DNA from: Pseudoduganella rivuli
Lineage (GTDB): Bacteria > Pseudomonadota > Gammaproteobacteria > Burkholderiales > Burkholderiaceae_D
NCBI RefSeq assembly: GCF_009674485.1
Contig: NZ_WKJJ01000002.1
Span: 450,231-514,230 of the forward strand
Length of the DNA: 64,000 nt
Direction of reading: 5' to 3'
This document shows, in pieces, positions 27,448 through 37,091 of the stretch. Below the pieces are notes generated by a model. It had not been told where the DNA came from and made no database searches. It saw nothing but the letters and a program-made list of their open reading frames with translations. A program made the translations under genes and the position numbers. Position 1 is the first letter of the stretch. The number at the start of each line of letters is the position of its first letter.

Positions 27448-28716
27448 ATGAACAAGCAACGCATCCTGTTTGCGTTATTCCTGATTTACTTTGTGTTCGC
27501 CATCCTGCTCAACAGCGTGGGCACGGTGATCCTGCAAGTGATCAACAATTATGGCGTCAGCAAATCCGCCGCCAGCGTGCTGGAAGGATTCAAGGATTTG
27601 CCGATTGCCGTGGTGTCGTTCATGGTGGCGTCGTTCCTGCCCCGTATCGGCTACAAGAAAGCCATGCTGGCGGGGCTGGCGCTGGTCAGCGTGGCATGTG
27701 CGCTGATGCCGCTGTTGCCGGCGTTCGCCACCGCCAAGCTGCTGTTCTTTTGCACCGGCGTCGCGTTCGCGCTGGTGAAGGTGTCCGTGTATTCCACCAT
27801 CGGTCTGGTGGCGGACAACCGCCGGCAGCACGCCGGTATGATGAACATGCTGGAAGGCTTTTTCATGGTGGGCGTGCTGTCGGCGTACTGGCTGTTCGGC
27901 CATTTCATTGATTCGTCCAATCCGGCATCGGCCAACTGGTTGCAGGTGTACTGGGTGCTGTCGGCCCTGTGTGCGCTGACGTTCGTGCTGGTGCTCACCA
28001 CGCCGTTCGATGAACATGCGGCCGCGCCGCCGCGCGACAGCTCGCTGGCGCAAGACTTTGCCGCCATGCTGAAGCTGTTTTTCAAGCCGCTGGTGTGCGT
28101 GTTCGTGCTGACGGCGTTCCTGTACGTGCTGATCGAGCAGGCCGTTGGCACGTGGCTGCCGACGTTTAACAATGAAATCCTGATGCTGCCGGCCGCCATG
28201 AGCGTGCAGGTGACCAGCATCTATGCCGGCTGCCTGGCGGTCGGCCGCTTGTCAGCCGGCGTGCTGATGCGCCGCCTGCACTGGTATCCGGTCATGAATG
28301 CATGCGTGCTGGGCATGGGCGCGATGGTCTTGCTGGCGCTGCCGCTGACGCATGGTGTTGTACAAAACCAACAGGTGACGTGGGCCACGGCGCCCATCGC
28401 CGCCTTCCTGTTTCCACTGATCGGACTGTTCATGGCACCGATTTATCCGGGCATCAATTCGGTCATGCTGAGCTCCCTGCCGAAGCATCAACATTCAGCA
28501 ATGACGGGCTTGCTGGTGATTTTTTCCGCATTGGGCGGCACCACCGGGTCGCTGGTGACGGGTTATGTTTTTGGCACGTTCGATGGCCGTTTCGCGTTTT
28601 ACCTGACCCTGGTCCCGATCTCTATCATCTTGATTATGTTGCATTTTTTCAAGAAATCCGTCGATGCGGGGAGTGAAGAAGTTGACAGTCCGGCTATAAT
28701 GCCCGGTCAGACCTAA
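27448..28716 (+). CDS. MFS transporter, probable disaccharide importer
   Basis: 422 residues with twelve hydrophobic segments. The fold and loop motifs (LPRIGYKKAMLAGLAL, VADNRRQHAGMMNMLEGFFMVG) are of the major facilitator superfamily, FucP-like in general appearance. It is 28 bp after pgmB behind a GGGGGAGA ribosome binding site. From the context it should move the disaccharide, delivered by the TonB receptor to the periplasm, across the inner membrane unphosphorylated, as required by a cytoplasmic GH65 phosphorylase. Confidence 0.87.
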   Translation: MNKQRILFALFLIYFVFAILLNSVGTVILQVINNYGVSKSAASVLEGFKDLPIAVVSFMVASFLPRIGYKKAMLAGLALVSVACALMPLLPAFATAKLLFFCTGVAFALVKVSVYSTIGLVADNRRQHAGMMNMLEGFFMVGVLSAYWLFGHFIDSSNPASANWLQVYWVLSALCALTFVLVLTTPFDEHAAAPPRDSSLAQDFAAMLKLFFKPLVCVFVLTAFLYVLIEQAVGTWLPTFNNEILMLPAAMSVQVTSIYAGCLAVGRLSAGVLMRRLHWYPVMNACVLGMGAMVLLALPLTHGVVQNQQVTWATAPIAAFLFPLIGLFMAPIYPGINSVMLSSLPKHQHSAMTGLLVIFSALGGTTGSLVTGYVFGTFDGRFAFYLTLVPISIILIMLHFFKKSVDAGSEEVDSPAIMPGQT

Positions 28717-28724
28717 GCACTATC

Positions 28725-29732
28725 ATGAACCTGAAGAGCCTCGCCAACTTGCTTGGCATGTCCAAAACGACGGTCAGCCGCGCCCTGAACGGCTATCCCG
28801 AAGTCAACGCCATGACGCGTGAACGCGTGCTGAAAGCAGCGCGCGAAGCGGGCTATGAAGCCAACCCGATGGCGCGCAGCCTGGCGGTCGGCCGCACCAA
28901 TGTGTACGGCATCATTTATCCGCTGCTGCCGTCCGACCTGGGCGATCCGATGTTCCTCGACACCGTCGGCGGCATGACGGAAACGCTGGAAGCGCGCAAG
29001 ATGAACTTCATCATCGGCCCCGTTTCGGCGGGCAATGAGCTGGACGCCTATGAACAGATCGTGCGCGGACGCCGGGTCGACGGCCTGGTGGTGAGCCGCA
29101 CGCAGTTGCACGACGAGCGCATTGCCTACCTGTTGAAAGTACGCTTCCCGTTCGTCGCCCATGGCCGCACCAAGGTCGATGCGCCGTATGCGTGGTTCGA
29201 CTATGACAATGAATCGGGCATCCGCCTGGCGACGCGGCATTTGCTGTCGCACGGGCACCAGCGCATCGCGCTGCTGTCGGCGCCGCTGGACATGAACTTT
29301 GCGTGCCAGCGCAAAGAAGGCTTTATTGCCTGCATGGCGGAAGCGGGCCTGACGCCCGATCCGCGCCACATGATTCCCAATACGATGGACCGCCGCAGTG
29401 GTTACCAGGGCATGCAGCAATTGCTGGAATGCTCGCCCCGGCCGACCGCCGTGATCGTCGACAACCACCTGTCCGGCGTGGGCGCGATGCGCGCGCTGCT
29501 CGATGCGGGTGTCGAAGTGGGCAAGGATATTTCCATCATCGTGTGGGGTTCGATGGCCGATACGCTGGCCGGCATCAACGTCACGACGGTCGACCAGCCC
29601 GACCCGCGCGCGGCCGGCGCAAAAATGATCGACATGCTGCTGGCGCTGTCCGGCGGCGCCGCGCCCGAAACCTTGCAGGTGCTGTGGCAGCCCGTGCTGG
29701 TGCCGGGAGCGACTGTGGGGCGGCCGGTCTAA
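28725..29732 (+). CDS. LacI family transcriptional regulator (second)
   Basis: 335 residues. The helix-turn-helix starts at residue 2 (LKSLANLLGMSKTTVSRALNGYPEVNAMTRERVLKAAREAGYEANPMA), followed by a sugar-binding domain (LVVSRTQLHDERI, STYPICAL ligand-pocket residues FDYDNESGIRLATRHLL). It lies 8 bp after the MFS gene and probably travels on the same transcript, though a TATAAT at 28695-28700 could support separate initiation. It is distinct from the first LacI in the recognition helix (MSKTTVSRALNGYP versus VSKITVSRALRDSP) and may bind the CCGG-centred palindrome before GH65. Confidence 0.91.
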   Translation: MNLKSLANLLGMSKTTVSRALNGYPEVNAMTRERVLKAAREAGYEANPMARSLAVGRTNVYGIIYPLLPSDLGDPMFLDTVGGMTETLEARKMNFIIGPVSAGNELDAYEQIVRGRRVDGLVVSRTQLHDERIAYLLKVRFPFVAHGRTKVDAPYAWFDYDNESGIRLATRHLLSHGHQRIALLSAPLDMNFACQRKEGFIACMAEAGLTPDPRHMIPNTMDRRSGYQGMQQLLECSPRPTAVIVDNHLSGVGAMRALLDAGVEVGKDISIIVWGSMADTLAGINVTTVDQPDPRAAGAKMIDMLLALSGGAAPETLQVLWQPVLVPGATVGRPV

Positions 29733-29769
29733 CCGGATTTACAATGCATGGGACCCTGTGGAGGTGACC

Positions 29770-30672
29770 ATGTTTGACGGTTTTGAGCGCGGCCTGGCCG
29801 ATATCGGCGGCATTCCCATCAACTATGTGAAAGGCGGCAGCGGTCCGCCGTTGCTGCTGTTGCACGGTCATCCGCAAACCCTGGCCATCTGGCACAAGGT
29901 CGCGCCTGAACTGGCGCGCCGTTTCACGGTGATTGCCGCCGACTTGCGCGGTTATGGCGACAGCGGCAAGCCGCCGGGTTTGCCGGACCACGGCAATTAC
30001 GCCAAGCGCGTGATGGCGCTCGATCAACTGGGTCTGATGCGCCACTTCGGTTACGAACGTTTTGCCGTATTGGCGCATGACCGCGGTGCGCGCGTGGCGT
30101 ACCGCATGGCGCTCGATCATCCCGATGCGGTGACGCGGCTGGTGCTGCTCGATATCGCGCCGACGCTGGCAATGTACGAACAGACCACGATGGCGTTCGC
30201 CACCGCTTACTTCCACTGGTTTTTCCTGATCCGTCCCGCACCGTTCCCGGAACTGGCCATCAGCGCCAATCCCGACGCCTACCTGAAAGCCACGATGGGC
30301 AGCCGCAGCGCGGGACTCGCGCCGTTTGCGCCACAAGCGTATGCCGAATACCTGCGCTGCCTGCAAGACCCGGCCACCGCGCATGGCATCTGCGAAGACT
30401 ACCGCGCATCCGCCACCATCGACCTCGAACATGAGCGGGCCGACCTGGCGGCAGGCCGCAAGATCAACTGCCCCCTGCTGGTGCTGTGGGGCGCGCAAGG
30501 CACGGTGGCGCAATGCTTCGATCCGCTGGCCGAGTGGCAGCCGCTGGCCGCCGATGTGCGCGGCATGGCGCTGCCGTGCGGCCATTACATCCCGGAGGAA
30601 GCGCCGGACTTGCTGCTGGAGCAGGCGATGCCGTTCCTGTTGGCAGCATCAGGTCAAGCCGATGGCGGTTAA
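29770..30672 (+). CDS. Alpha/beta hydrolase, fluoroacetate dehalogenase-like
   Basis: 300 residues from the ATG at 29770, six bases after GGAGGTG; the GTG twelve bases earlier overlaps that site and is rejected. The nucleophile elbow AHDRGARVAY has Asp instead of Ser, with the two Arg that bind carboxylate in haloacetate dehalogenases; LDIAPT gives the acid, AYFHWFF supplies the His-Trp pair and CEDYRA the Tyr of the halide pocket, and GHYIPEE the catalytic His. This pattern matches fluoroacetate dehalogenase-type enzymes, although close relatives act as epoxide hydrolases. Position after the second LacI gene may be incidental. It overlaps the convergent SGNH gene by 24 bp. Confidence 0.8.
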   Translation: MFDGFERGLADIGGIPINYVKGGSGPPLLLLHGHPQTLAIWHKVAPELARRFTVIAADLRGYGDSGKPPGLPDHGNYAKRVMALDQLGLMRHFGYERFAVLAHDRGARVAYRMALDHPDAVTRLVLLDIAPTLAMYEQTTMAFATAYFHWFFLIRPAPFPELAISANPDAYLKATMGSRSAGLAPFAPQAYAEYLRCLQDPATAHGICEDYRASATIDLEHERADLAAGRKINCPLLVLWGAQGTVAQCFDPLAEWQPLAADVRGMALPCGHYIPEEAPDLLLEQAMPFLLAASGQADGG

Positions 30673-31446
30673 CACCGGCAGCCATTTTTGCCGGGCGATT
30701 TTCTTGAAGCCGGATTCCTTCGGGTGCAATTCATTGACCCAGTCTTGTGGCGTGAGCGTTCCGGCGCTTTCCACTAAAAACACGCGGTTCGGGTCGATGG
30801 CGGTCAGCACCCGCAATTTCGTAGTCATCCGGTCGATCAGGTAGCGGATGCAATCGGCCTGCAGCGCTGTGGGAACTTGCGCGTCATCGAGCGCCGGCTT
30901 GAGCCAGCCGCTGTTGCCGCCAAAAGGGCCTTTGCCGGTCGGTTGTGCATAGTCATAGTTATGCAGCACGATTTTCGCGGCCGGCGGCACCGATGCCATG
31001 ATTTGCCCGATCAGCGCGCGATGGCTGTCGGCGGTTTTGGTCATCAGCCATTCGAGGGTGCGGGCATCGTTACCGGGCCTGAAGCATTGTTCCGGCGTCG
31101 TCGCCTGCGAGCAGTCGTCATTCAACATAGGGCGCAAGTCGTTAAACCCGGCAAAGTCATTGCCGCCGCCGCTGATGAACACGGCCGATAACGACGGGCC
31201 ATGCAAACCCAGTTGGCGCCTGACGTCCTTGCGGTACTTGCCCTCGACGTAGTCGAAGGCTTCCGCACCATTGTTGCCCACGGCGAGGATGTAATGGTCG
31301 GCATTGACCAGCTTGCCCAACTGGTTGATCAGCGAACCGCCGGGCAGCGGAAACCAGAACCACGAATCACCAATGGCCAGGATCGAAGGGTTGCCGCCAT
31401 CGGCAGTCGAGGCATCCCACGACCAATAAACATTATCCAGCTTCAC
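30649..31446 (-). CDS. SGNH/GDSL-type hydrolase
   Basis: About 265 residues if read from the GTG at 31446, four bases after GGAGG; a TTG at 31494 would add 16 residues but lies next to a TATAAT box. Block I is AIGDSWFWFPLPGG, block III GGGNDFAGF and block V DWVNELHPKESGF with the DxxH-like His; this is the SGNH esterase/lipase set. No signal peptide is evident. Substrate unknown. The 3' end overlaps the convergent dehalogenase-like gene. Confidence 0.75.
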   Translation of the reverse strand: MKLDNVYWSWDASTADGGNPSILAIGDSWFWFPLPGGSLINQLGKLVNADHYILAVGNNGAEAFDYVEGKYRKDVRRQLGLHGPSLSAVFISGGGNDFAGFNDLRPMLNDDCSQATTPEQCFRPGNDARTLEWLMTKTADSHRALIGQIMASVPPAAKIVLHNYDYAQPTGKGPFGGNSGWLKPALDDAQVPTALQADCIRYLIDRMTTKLRVLTAIDPNRVFLVESAGTLTPQDWVNELHPKESGFKKIARQKWLPVLTAIGLT

Positions 31447-31490
31447 AACGCCTCCTGCATCAGATGGTGGTGCGGCGAGTATCTCAGGAA

Positions 31491-31510
31491 GCAAATTATA
31501 ATGAATTTGC
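31491..31510. promoter_or_regulatory. Inverted repeat between divergent genes
   Basis: GCAAATT (31491-31497) and AATTTGC (31504-31510) flank ATAATG. On the minus strand this includes TATAAT directed at the SGNH gene. It may be a shared promoter/operator for the two divergent genes. Confidence 0.35.
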
Positions 31511-31552
31511 TATTTGATTCTTGTTCACCTGCTTGAATCGGAGACCAACCAC

Positions 31553-32182
31553 ATGCACATTTTCGATACCGTTTCCGCCCAGGTATCCGCCATGGGCTTG
31601 CCTCTGTATGCCGTCAGCGCAACACGTGTCAACCTGCCCGATACGCCGCTGCTGCTGTTCCTCCACTGGCATGGCTTCCGCCGCGCGACGCCGCTGCAAC
31701 TGGAAGGCGTCGACTTGCCGGCCCGCCCCGTGCCCAGTTCCGCCTTCCAGTTTGATGGACCGTGGGCCACCGGCACCGCGGCCGAAGAAGACGTGCTGGA
31801 TGCGGCGTGGCGGCTGGGCGCGTGGAGCGTCGAACGGTTGCAGCAGCGCGCCTGTAACACGCCGGGCGCGCGCGCCAGCGAAGCGTACGCGTGCCGTCTG
31901 GCCTTCGGCGACAATGCGGCCGACTACCCGGACGAACCGGTGCTGGCGTCGGAATTGCCGGCGCGCGAACAGTTGATGGAGCTGGCCGCGCGCAAAGGGT
32001 ATTCGCGCTGGCTGTTCCAGCCCGTCAAAGGCGGATTGTGGGCCGGCATTGGTCCCGGCGACGACAGCCTGGCGTCGGACGGCGGGCGCCAGTCCGATTG
32101 CCCGGTGCGCCCGGCGCCGGCCGGTGGCGATGCGCGGCTGGTCTACCAGCTGGACCATATCGAGCACCTCATCCTGCCTTGA
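31553..32182 (+). CDS. Conserved hypothetical protein
   Basis: 209 residues from MHIFDTVSAQVSAMGLPLYAVS, ATG at 31553 with GGAGA nine bases ahead. No recognised domain, signal peptide or membrane segment. It contains LLLFLHWHGFRRATPLQLEGVDLPARP and several conserved-looking Trp and Asp residues, and looks like a soluble cytoplasmic protein. Codon use is native. No functional link to its neighbours is visible. Confidence 0.6.
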   Translation: MHIFDTVSAQVSAMGLPLYAVSATRVNLPDTPLLLFLHWHGFRRATPLQLEGVDLPARPVPSSAFQFDGPWATGTAAEEDVLDAAWRLGAWSVERLQQRACNTPGARASEAYACRLAFGDNAADYPDEPVLASELPAREQLMELAARKGYSRWLFQPVKGGLWAGIGPGDDSLASDGGRQSDCPVRPAPAGGDARLVYQLDHIEHLILP

Positions 32183-32197
32183 TACATTTTGTTACAC

Positions 32198-32220
32198 ATG
32201 GCCTTGAGGCATGGCCTTGA
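32198..32220 (+). repeat. Direct repeat in the groES leader
   Basis: ATGGCCTTGA at 32198-32207 is repeated exactly at 32211-32220, the second copy running into CTTGAAAA, which resembles a sigma-32 -35 box. No convincing -10 follows, and no CIRCE element is present. Confidence 0.4.
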
Positions 32221-32328
32221 AAACCGGATTGGAAAAACATACTTCGGGAATCGCTGAAGTAACGGCTCTAGCTTTGTCTGGACCGATTCACTTTGGAATG
32301 ATCTGACAACACATTGGAGATTGAAGCG

Positions 32329-34286
<1,958 letters not shown>

Positions 34287-34295
34287 GCGTGCGCT

Positions 34296-34329
34296 GATAA
34301 CCAGGCCGGCTGTTGCTGGCCTGGTTATC
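34296..34329 (+). terminator. Hairpin after groEL
   Basis: Perfect 12-bp stem GATAACCAGGCC (34296-34307) / GGCCTGGTTATC (34318-34329), loop of 10. No T tract on either strand, so termination strength is uncertain. Confidence 0.6.
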
Positions 34330-34336
34330 CCTGTGA

Positions 34337-34699
34337 CTATTGCGGCGGTGCGTGGAAACGCAATCGGTTGCCGAACGGATCGGCGATCGTCATTTCACGC
34401 GCCCATGGTTGTTCGATGATGCCGGGCCGCGCATAGCGGTAGCGTTTCGCGGACAGCTCCGCATGCAGTGCATCGATATCGTCTACCCGCACGATGACCG
34501 TCGATCCCGGCGCCGCATCGCCGTGGTGTTCGCTCAGGTGCAGCACAAGGTCGCCACGCCTGATTTCCATGTACAGCGGCGTATCCGGCTCGAAGCGGTG
34601 TCCCCATTCCATGGTGAAGCCGAGAAACTCCACATAAAACTCGCGGGCCTTGTCTTCGGAAAAGCTGCGCAGGACGGGGATGGGGGCGGAAAGGCGCAT
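34337..34699 (-). CDS. VOC/glyoxalase-fold protein
   Basis: 120 residues from MRLSAPIPVLRSFSEDKAREFYVEFLG, the length and opening of single-domain vicinal-oxygen-chelate proteins of the bleomycin-resistance type. The text LYMEIRRGDLVLHLSEHHGDAAPG and the final ADPFGNRLRFH are typical. It could bind a small molecule or be a metal enzyme; no specific function can be assigned. The longer frame upstream crosses the divergent exported-protein gene and is rejected. Confidence 0.82.
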   Translation of the reverse strand: MRLSAPIPVLRSFSEDKAREFYVEFLGFTMEWGHRFEPDTPLYMEIRRGDLVLHLSEHHGDAAPGSTVIVRVDDIDALHAELSAKRYRYARPGIIEQPWAREMTIADPFGNRLRFHAPPQ

Positions 34700-34760
34700 G
34701 GGGGTGACTTTGCTTGTTTGATAAGTTGGGCTGCACATTATCACGTTAAAGCAAGCATCC

Positions 34761-35300
34761 ATGAAACCATTGCGACGTACCGTATTGGCGGCAGCATTCC
34801 TGCCGTTTGCAGACAGTGTTTTCGCACTGCCGGCGCAGCCTGCAGCGCTGCATCCCACTAACTGCGTGCAACTCTTTGGAAAATTCCTGCAAAACCGTGG
34901 CCTGCGCATGCCGCGAATAACACCACGGCAAATGATGGATGCCGTGTTGGAGTTTTACCGGACCGTGCCCACCGTGGGTCTCGACCAGGGACCGCAAGCC
35001 GATATGCTGTTGTATCAGTGGGGCGTCTTCAATTGGGGTAAAGGGGAGAATTTTGAGTTCGACCTGACACGCCAGTTCATCGAACCCAACACCAGTAGCG
35101 ACCATGGCATGAGCCAACTGCAATTCACGGCAAATTTCGCGCCGACCAGTGCGCTACGGGGAATCAAGGTATCCAACCGGTGGTGCGAATCGAAAAGCGA
35201 CGTGCAGAAATTTGCGTCATTTATCCAGGCTAGCGAGGCTTTTAAGGCGTTGAAGGATATAACGCCGGTTTCTATGAACCTGGAGTGGATAGAGTTTTAG
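34761..35300 (+). CDS. Exported hypothetical protein
   Basis: 179 residues with an N-terminal signal peptide (MKPLRRTVLAAAFLPFADSVFA, likely cleaved after FALPA or FA). The mature part begins with PAQPAALHPTNCVQLFGKFLQNRGLRMPRI and has two Cys. No known domain. Base composition is visibly more AT-rich than in groEL or icmF, as in the next two genes, suggesting joint acquisition. Its stop overlaps the convergent DUF4411 gene stop by 4 bp. Confidence 0.6.
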   Translation: MKPLRRTVLAAAFLPFADSVFALPAQPAALHPTNCVQLFGKFLQNRGLRMPRITPRQMMDAVLEFYRTVPTVGLDQGPQADMLLYQWGVFNWGKGENFEFDLTRQFIEPNTSSDHGMSQLQFTANFAPTSALRGIKVSNRWCESKSDVQKFASFIQASEAFKALKDITPVSMNLEWIEF

Positions 35301-35806
35301 GTCGTTACCGGTACACCCAAGATAAATCTTGCTTCAAGCCTTGAGAGCATGTCGAAGGTGTTCATCCAGTCAATCCCGAATTGTTCGCATACATTCGGGA
35401 TCAGGAATTTCCTTTTGGCGTTGGGGTTGTATGCTTCGTGCGTGACCACGGTGCCATGCGTGGCCATGGCTTTGGCGATCAGCCAGGGATCGGCGCCCGA
35501 GAGAAAGTCTTCGACTGCGCCGGCCTTCATTTGCGCGCTTTGGGACACGATCAGATTCGCTATCTGGGCAAAGCAGGTTTGCGTACCCACGTCATCAACG
35601 CCAATGAAGAGCGCAGGATAGTCTTTCGCCCAGTCGGCGAGTTCGTCATCGCCTTTTTTCAATTCATCGCCAACCATGGAGATGCTGGCGACATCATTCG
35701 ATGCGAATTTCTGACGTAGCCATTGCCAATATGCTGGACAGACCGTCATGTTGTAGTAGCGGTTCTTGGCTTCAACAAATGTGTTCGTGTCCAGTAGGTA
35801 AATCAT
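35297..35806 (-). CDS. DUF4411 PIN-like protein (putative toxin)
   Basis: 169 residues beginning MIYLLDTNTFVEAKNRYY: the first acidic residue of a PIN nuclease (Asp6) in DTN, with later acidic residues in DPWLIAKAMATHGTVVTHE, as in PIN-like DUF4411 proteins. Such proteins are predicted RNases of toxin-antitoxin pairs. Its ATG overlaps the stop of the upstream ImmA/IrrE gene in ATGA, the usual antitoxin-first order. The gene lies in the AT-richer pocket. Confidence 0.82.
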   Translation of the reverse strand: MIYLLDTNTFVEAKNRYYNMTVCPAYWQWLRQKFASNDVASISMVGDELKKGDDELADWAKDYPALFIGVDDVGTQTCFAQIANLIVSQSAQMKAGAVEDFLSGADPWLIAKAMATHGTVVTHEAYNPNAKRKFLIPNVCEQFGIDWMNTFDMLSRLEARFILGVPVTT

Positions 35807-36936
35807 TCGTTCACCTTTTCTGCAAAAGTCCGAATCTTGGCTGGCTGCATCCCTAGCAACTTGCCCGCATCACGCAGCAATAGTCTGCCGCTGAGGGCTT
35901 CTGACAACACAGCATGGCTGAAGCGTTTGCTGTTTCTGGCTGCTGCCGTTCGGTAGTAGCTGCCGCCGCTGCCTTTCTTCGCACGGTAAGCATTCAACTC
36001 ATCCATATAGTGTTTGCTGTACTCATCGCGAGAAATAAAACCAAGGTCGCATGCCCGGCGTGCAATGACCAGTTTACTGACGCAGAAGAACGACGAAAGT
36101 TCCGTTAGCATTCGGCTCAAGTCTTCAGACTTGCGCCACACCTGAGTTAGCTTTGCCTGTGGCACCAGAAATTCGCCGGCGACTGCATTGCAAAATAGCT
36201 CCTCTTTCCGGCTGTTCGCTGGCGACACGCTGGAAATGCCGGTACTGCCGATCCAGATGTGGGCAAGTTCATGCAGCAAAGTAAATATGCGTGCGGCGGG
36301 AGCGTCGGCCAGGTTGATGAAGACCACAGGGGCAAATTTATCACTGATGGCAAAGCCACGGAACTCACCCACATCGAGTTTGCGGTGGGAATTACCTGCC
36401 ACTGTGCCGCTGCGCATCACCAAAATTCCCGCAGCATCGGCTCCAGCGATCAGGTAACGCAGGAGTTCATCGGTTTGCAGCCGTGCACTTCCTTCTGGAT
36501 ATCCAATCACAGAACGGATATCTGCGACGACGGCGGCAATACTAGTGGCCGTGGAGAATTTACCTACAAACGATAGGGGAGCAATCTCCTGGGCTTTCAG
36601 GTATTCCAGATACCATTCCTGTTTGCGTAGCACGTCACGTACAGTCTCCAGTAAATCAAGACTGGGCCTGGCCAAAGGTGCTCCGCCTACCGTCCGTAGA
36701 TCGGGTAACGGTAATTCGTCTTTGGGAGGCTCCCGCAGAAACAGGTAACCGAAAGGAACGTGGGCCAGCGTGGCCCATTGCTGCGCTTGACGAAAGGTCG
36801 GACTGCTTTCCCCTGCTTCCCACGACAATATCTTTTCCTCTCTCACAGGAAGGCTTTGCGCAACGTCAGCCTCAGTCAGTCCCGCGCGGCGGCGGGACCA
36901 GGACATTAAGCTTGGATTGACAAGGGCGAGGCTCAT
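35803..36936 (-). CDS. XRE-ImmA/IrrE family metallopeptidase (putative antitoxin)
   Basis: About 377 residues from the ATG at 36936, chosen because family members begin at MSLALVNPSLMSWSRRRAGLTEADVAQ; further in-frame ATGs lie upstream at 36978 and 37005, and no start has a good ribosome binding site. Residues ~8-65 are an XRE helix-turn-helix. The ImmA/IrrE domain carries the zinc motif HELAHIW (HExxH) with a downstream Glu in RKEELFCNAVAGEFLVP. The C-terminal ~80 residues are basic. It probably represses its operon and neutralises or controls the downstream DUF4411 product; this pairing has been predicted as a toxin-antitoxin type on comparative grounds. Confidence 0.82.
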   Translation of the reverse strand: MSLALVNPSLMSWSRRRAGLTEADVAQSLPVREEKILSWEAGESSPTFRQAQQWATLAHVPFGYLFLREPPKDELPLPDLRTVGGAPLARPSLDLLETVRDVLRKQEWYLEYLKAQEIAPLSFVGKFSTATSIAAVVADIRSVIGYPEGSARLQTDELLRYLIAGADAAGILVMRSGTVAGNSHRKLDVGEFRGFAISDKFAPVVFINLADAPAARIFTLLHELAHIWIGSTGISSVSPANSRKEELFCNAVAGEFLVPQAKLTQVWRKSEDLSRMLTELSSFFCVSKLVIARRACDLGFISRDEYSKHYMDELNAYRAKKGSGGSYYRTAAARNSKRFSHAVLSEALSGRLLLRDAGKLLGMQPAKIRTFAEKVNE

Positions 36937-37031
36937 GTTGTGCAAAATATAATCAGAGAAAAGGGGCTTATTTGGCATTGTAGCCGTGTTGCGCATCCAC
37001 TTCATTAGATCAGTGTCCCGGCCCTAAGTTC

Positions 37032-37069
37032 AAAAAAACGGCCTGCAGGGTCGCCCCTGCAAGCCGTTT
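37032..37069 (-). terminator. Terminator of icmF
   Basis: AAACGGCCTGCAGGG (37036-37050) pairs with CCCTGCAAGCCGTTT (37055-37069) apart from one mismatch; on the minus strand the stem is followed by TTTT. It lies 23 bp beyond the icmF stop. Confidence 0.85.
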
Positions 37070-37091
37070 CACCAAACCCTGCGGTCAGGAA

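Noticed and set aside
32183..32328. Possible CIRCE or sigma-32 promoter for groESL
   Set aside because: No TTAGCACTC-N9-GAGTGCTAA is present; CTTGAAA at 32216 lacks a CCCCAT-like partner at proper spacing.
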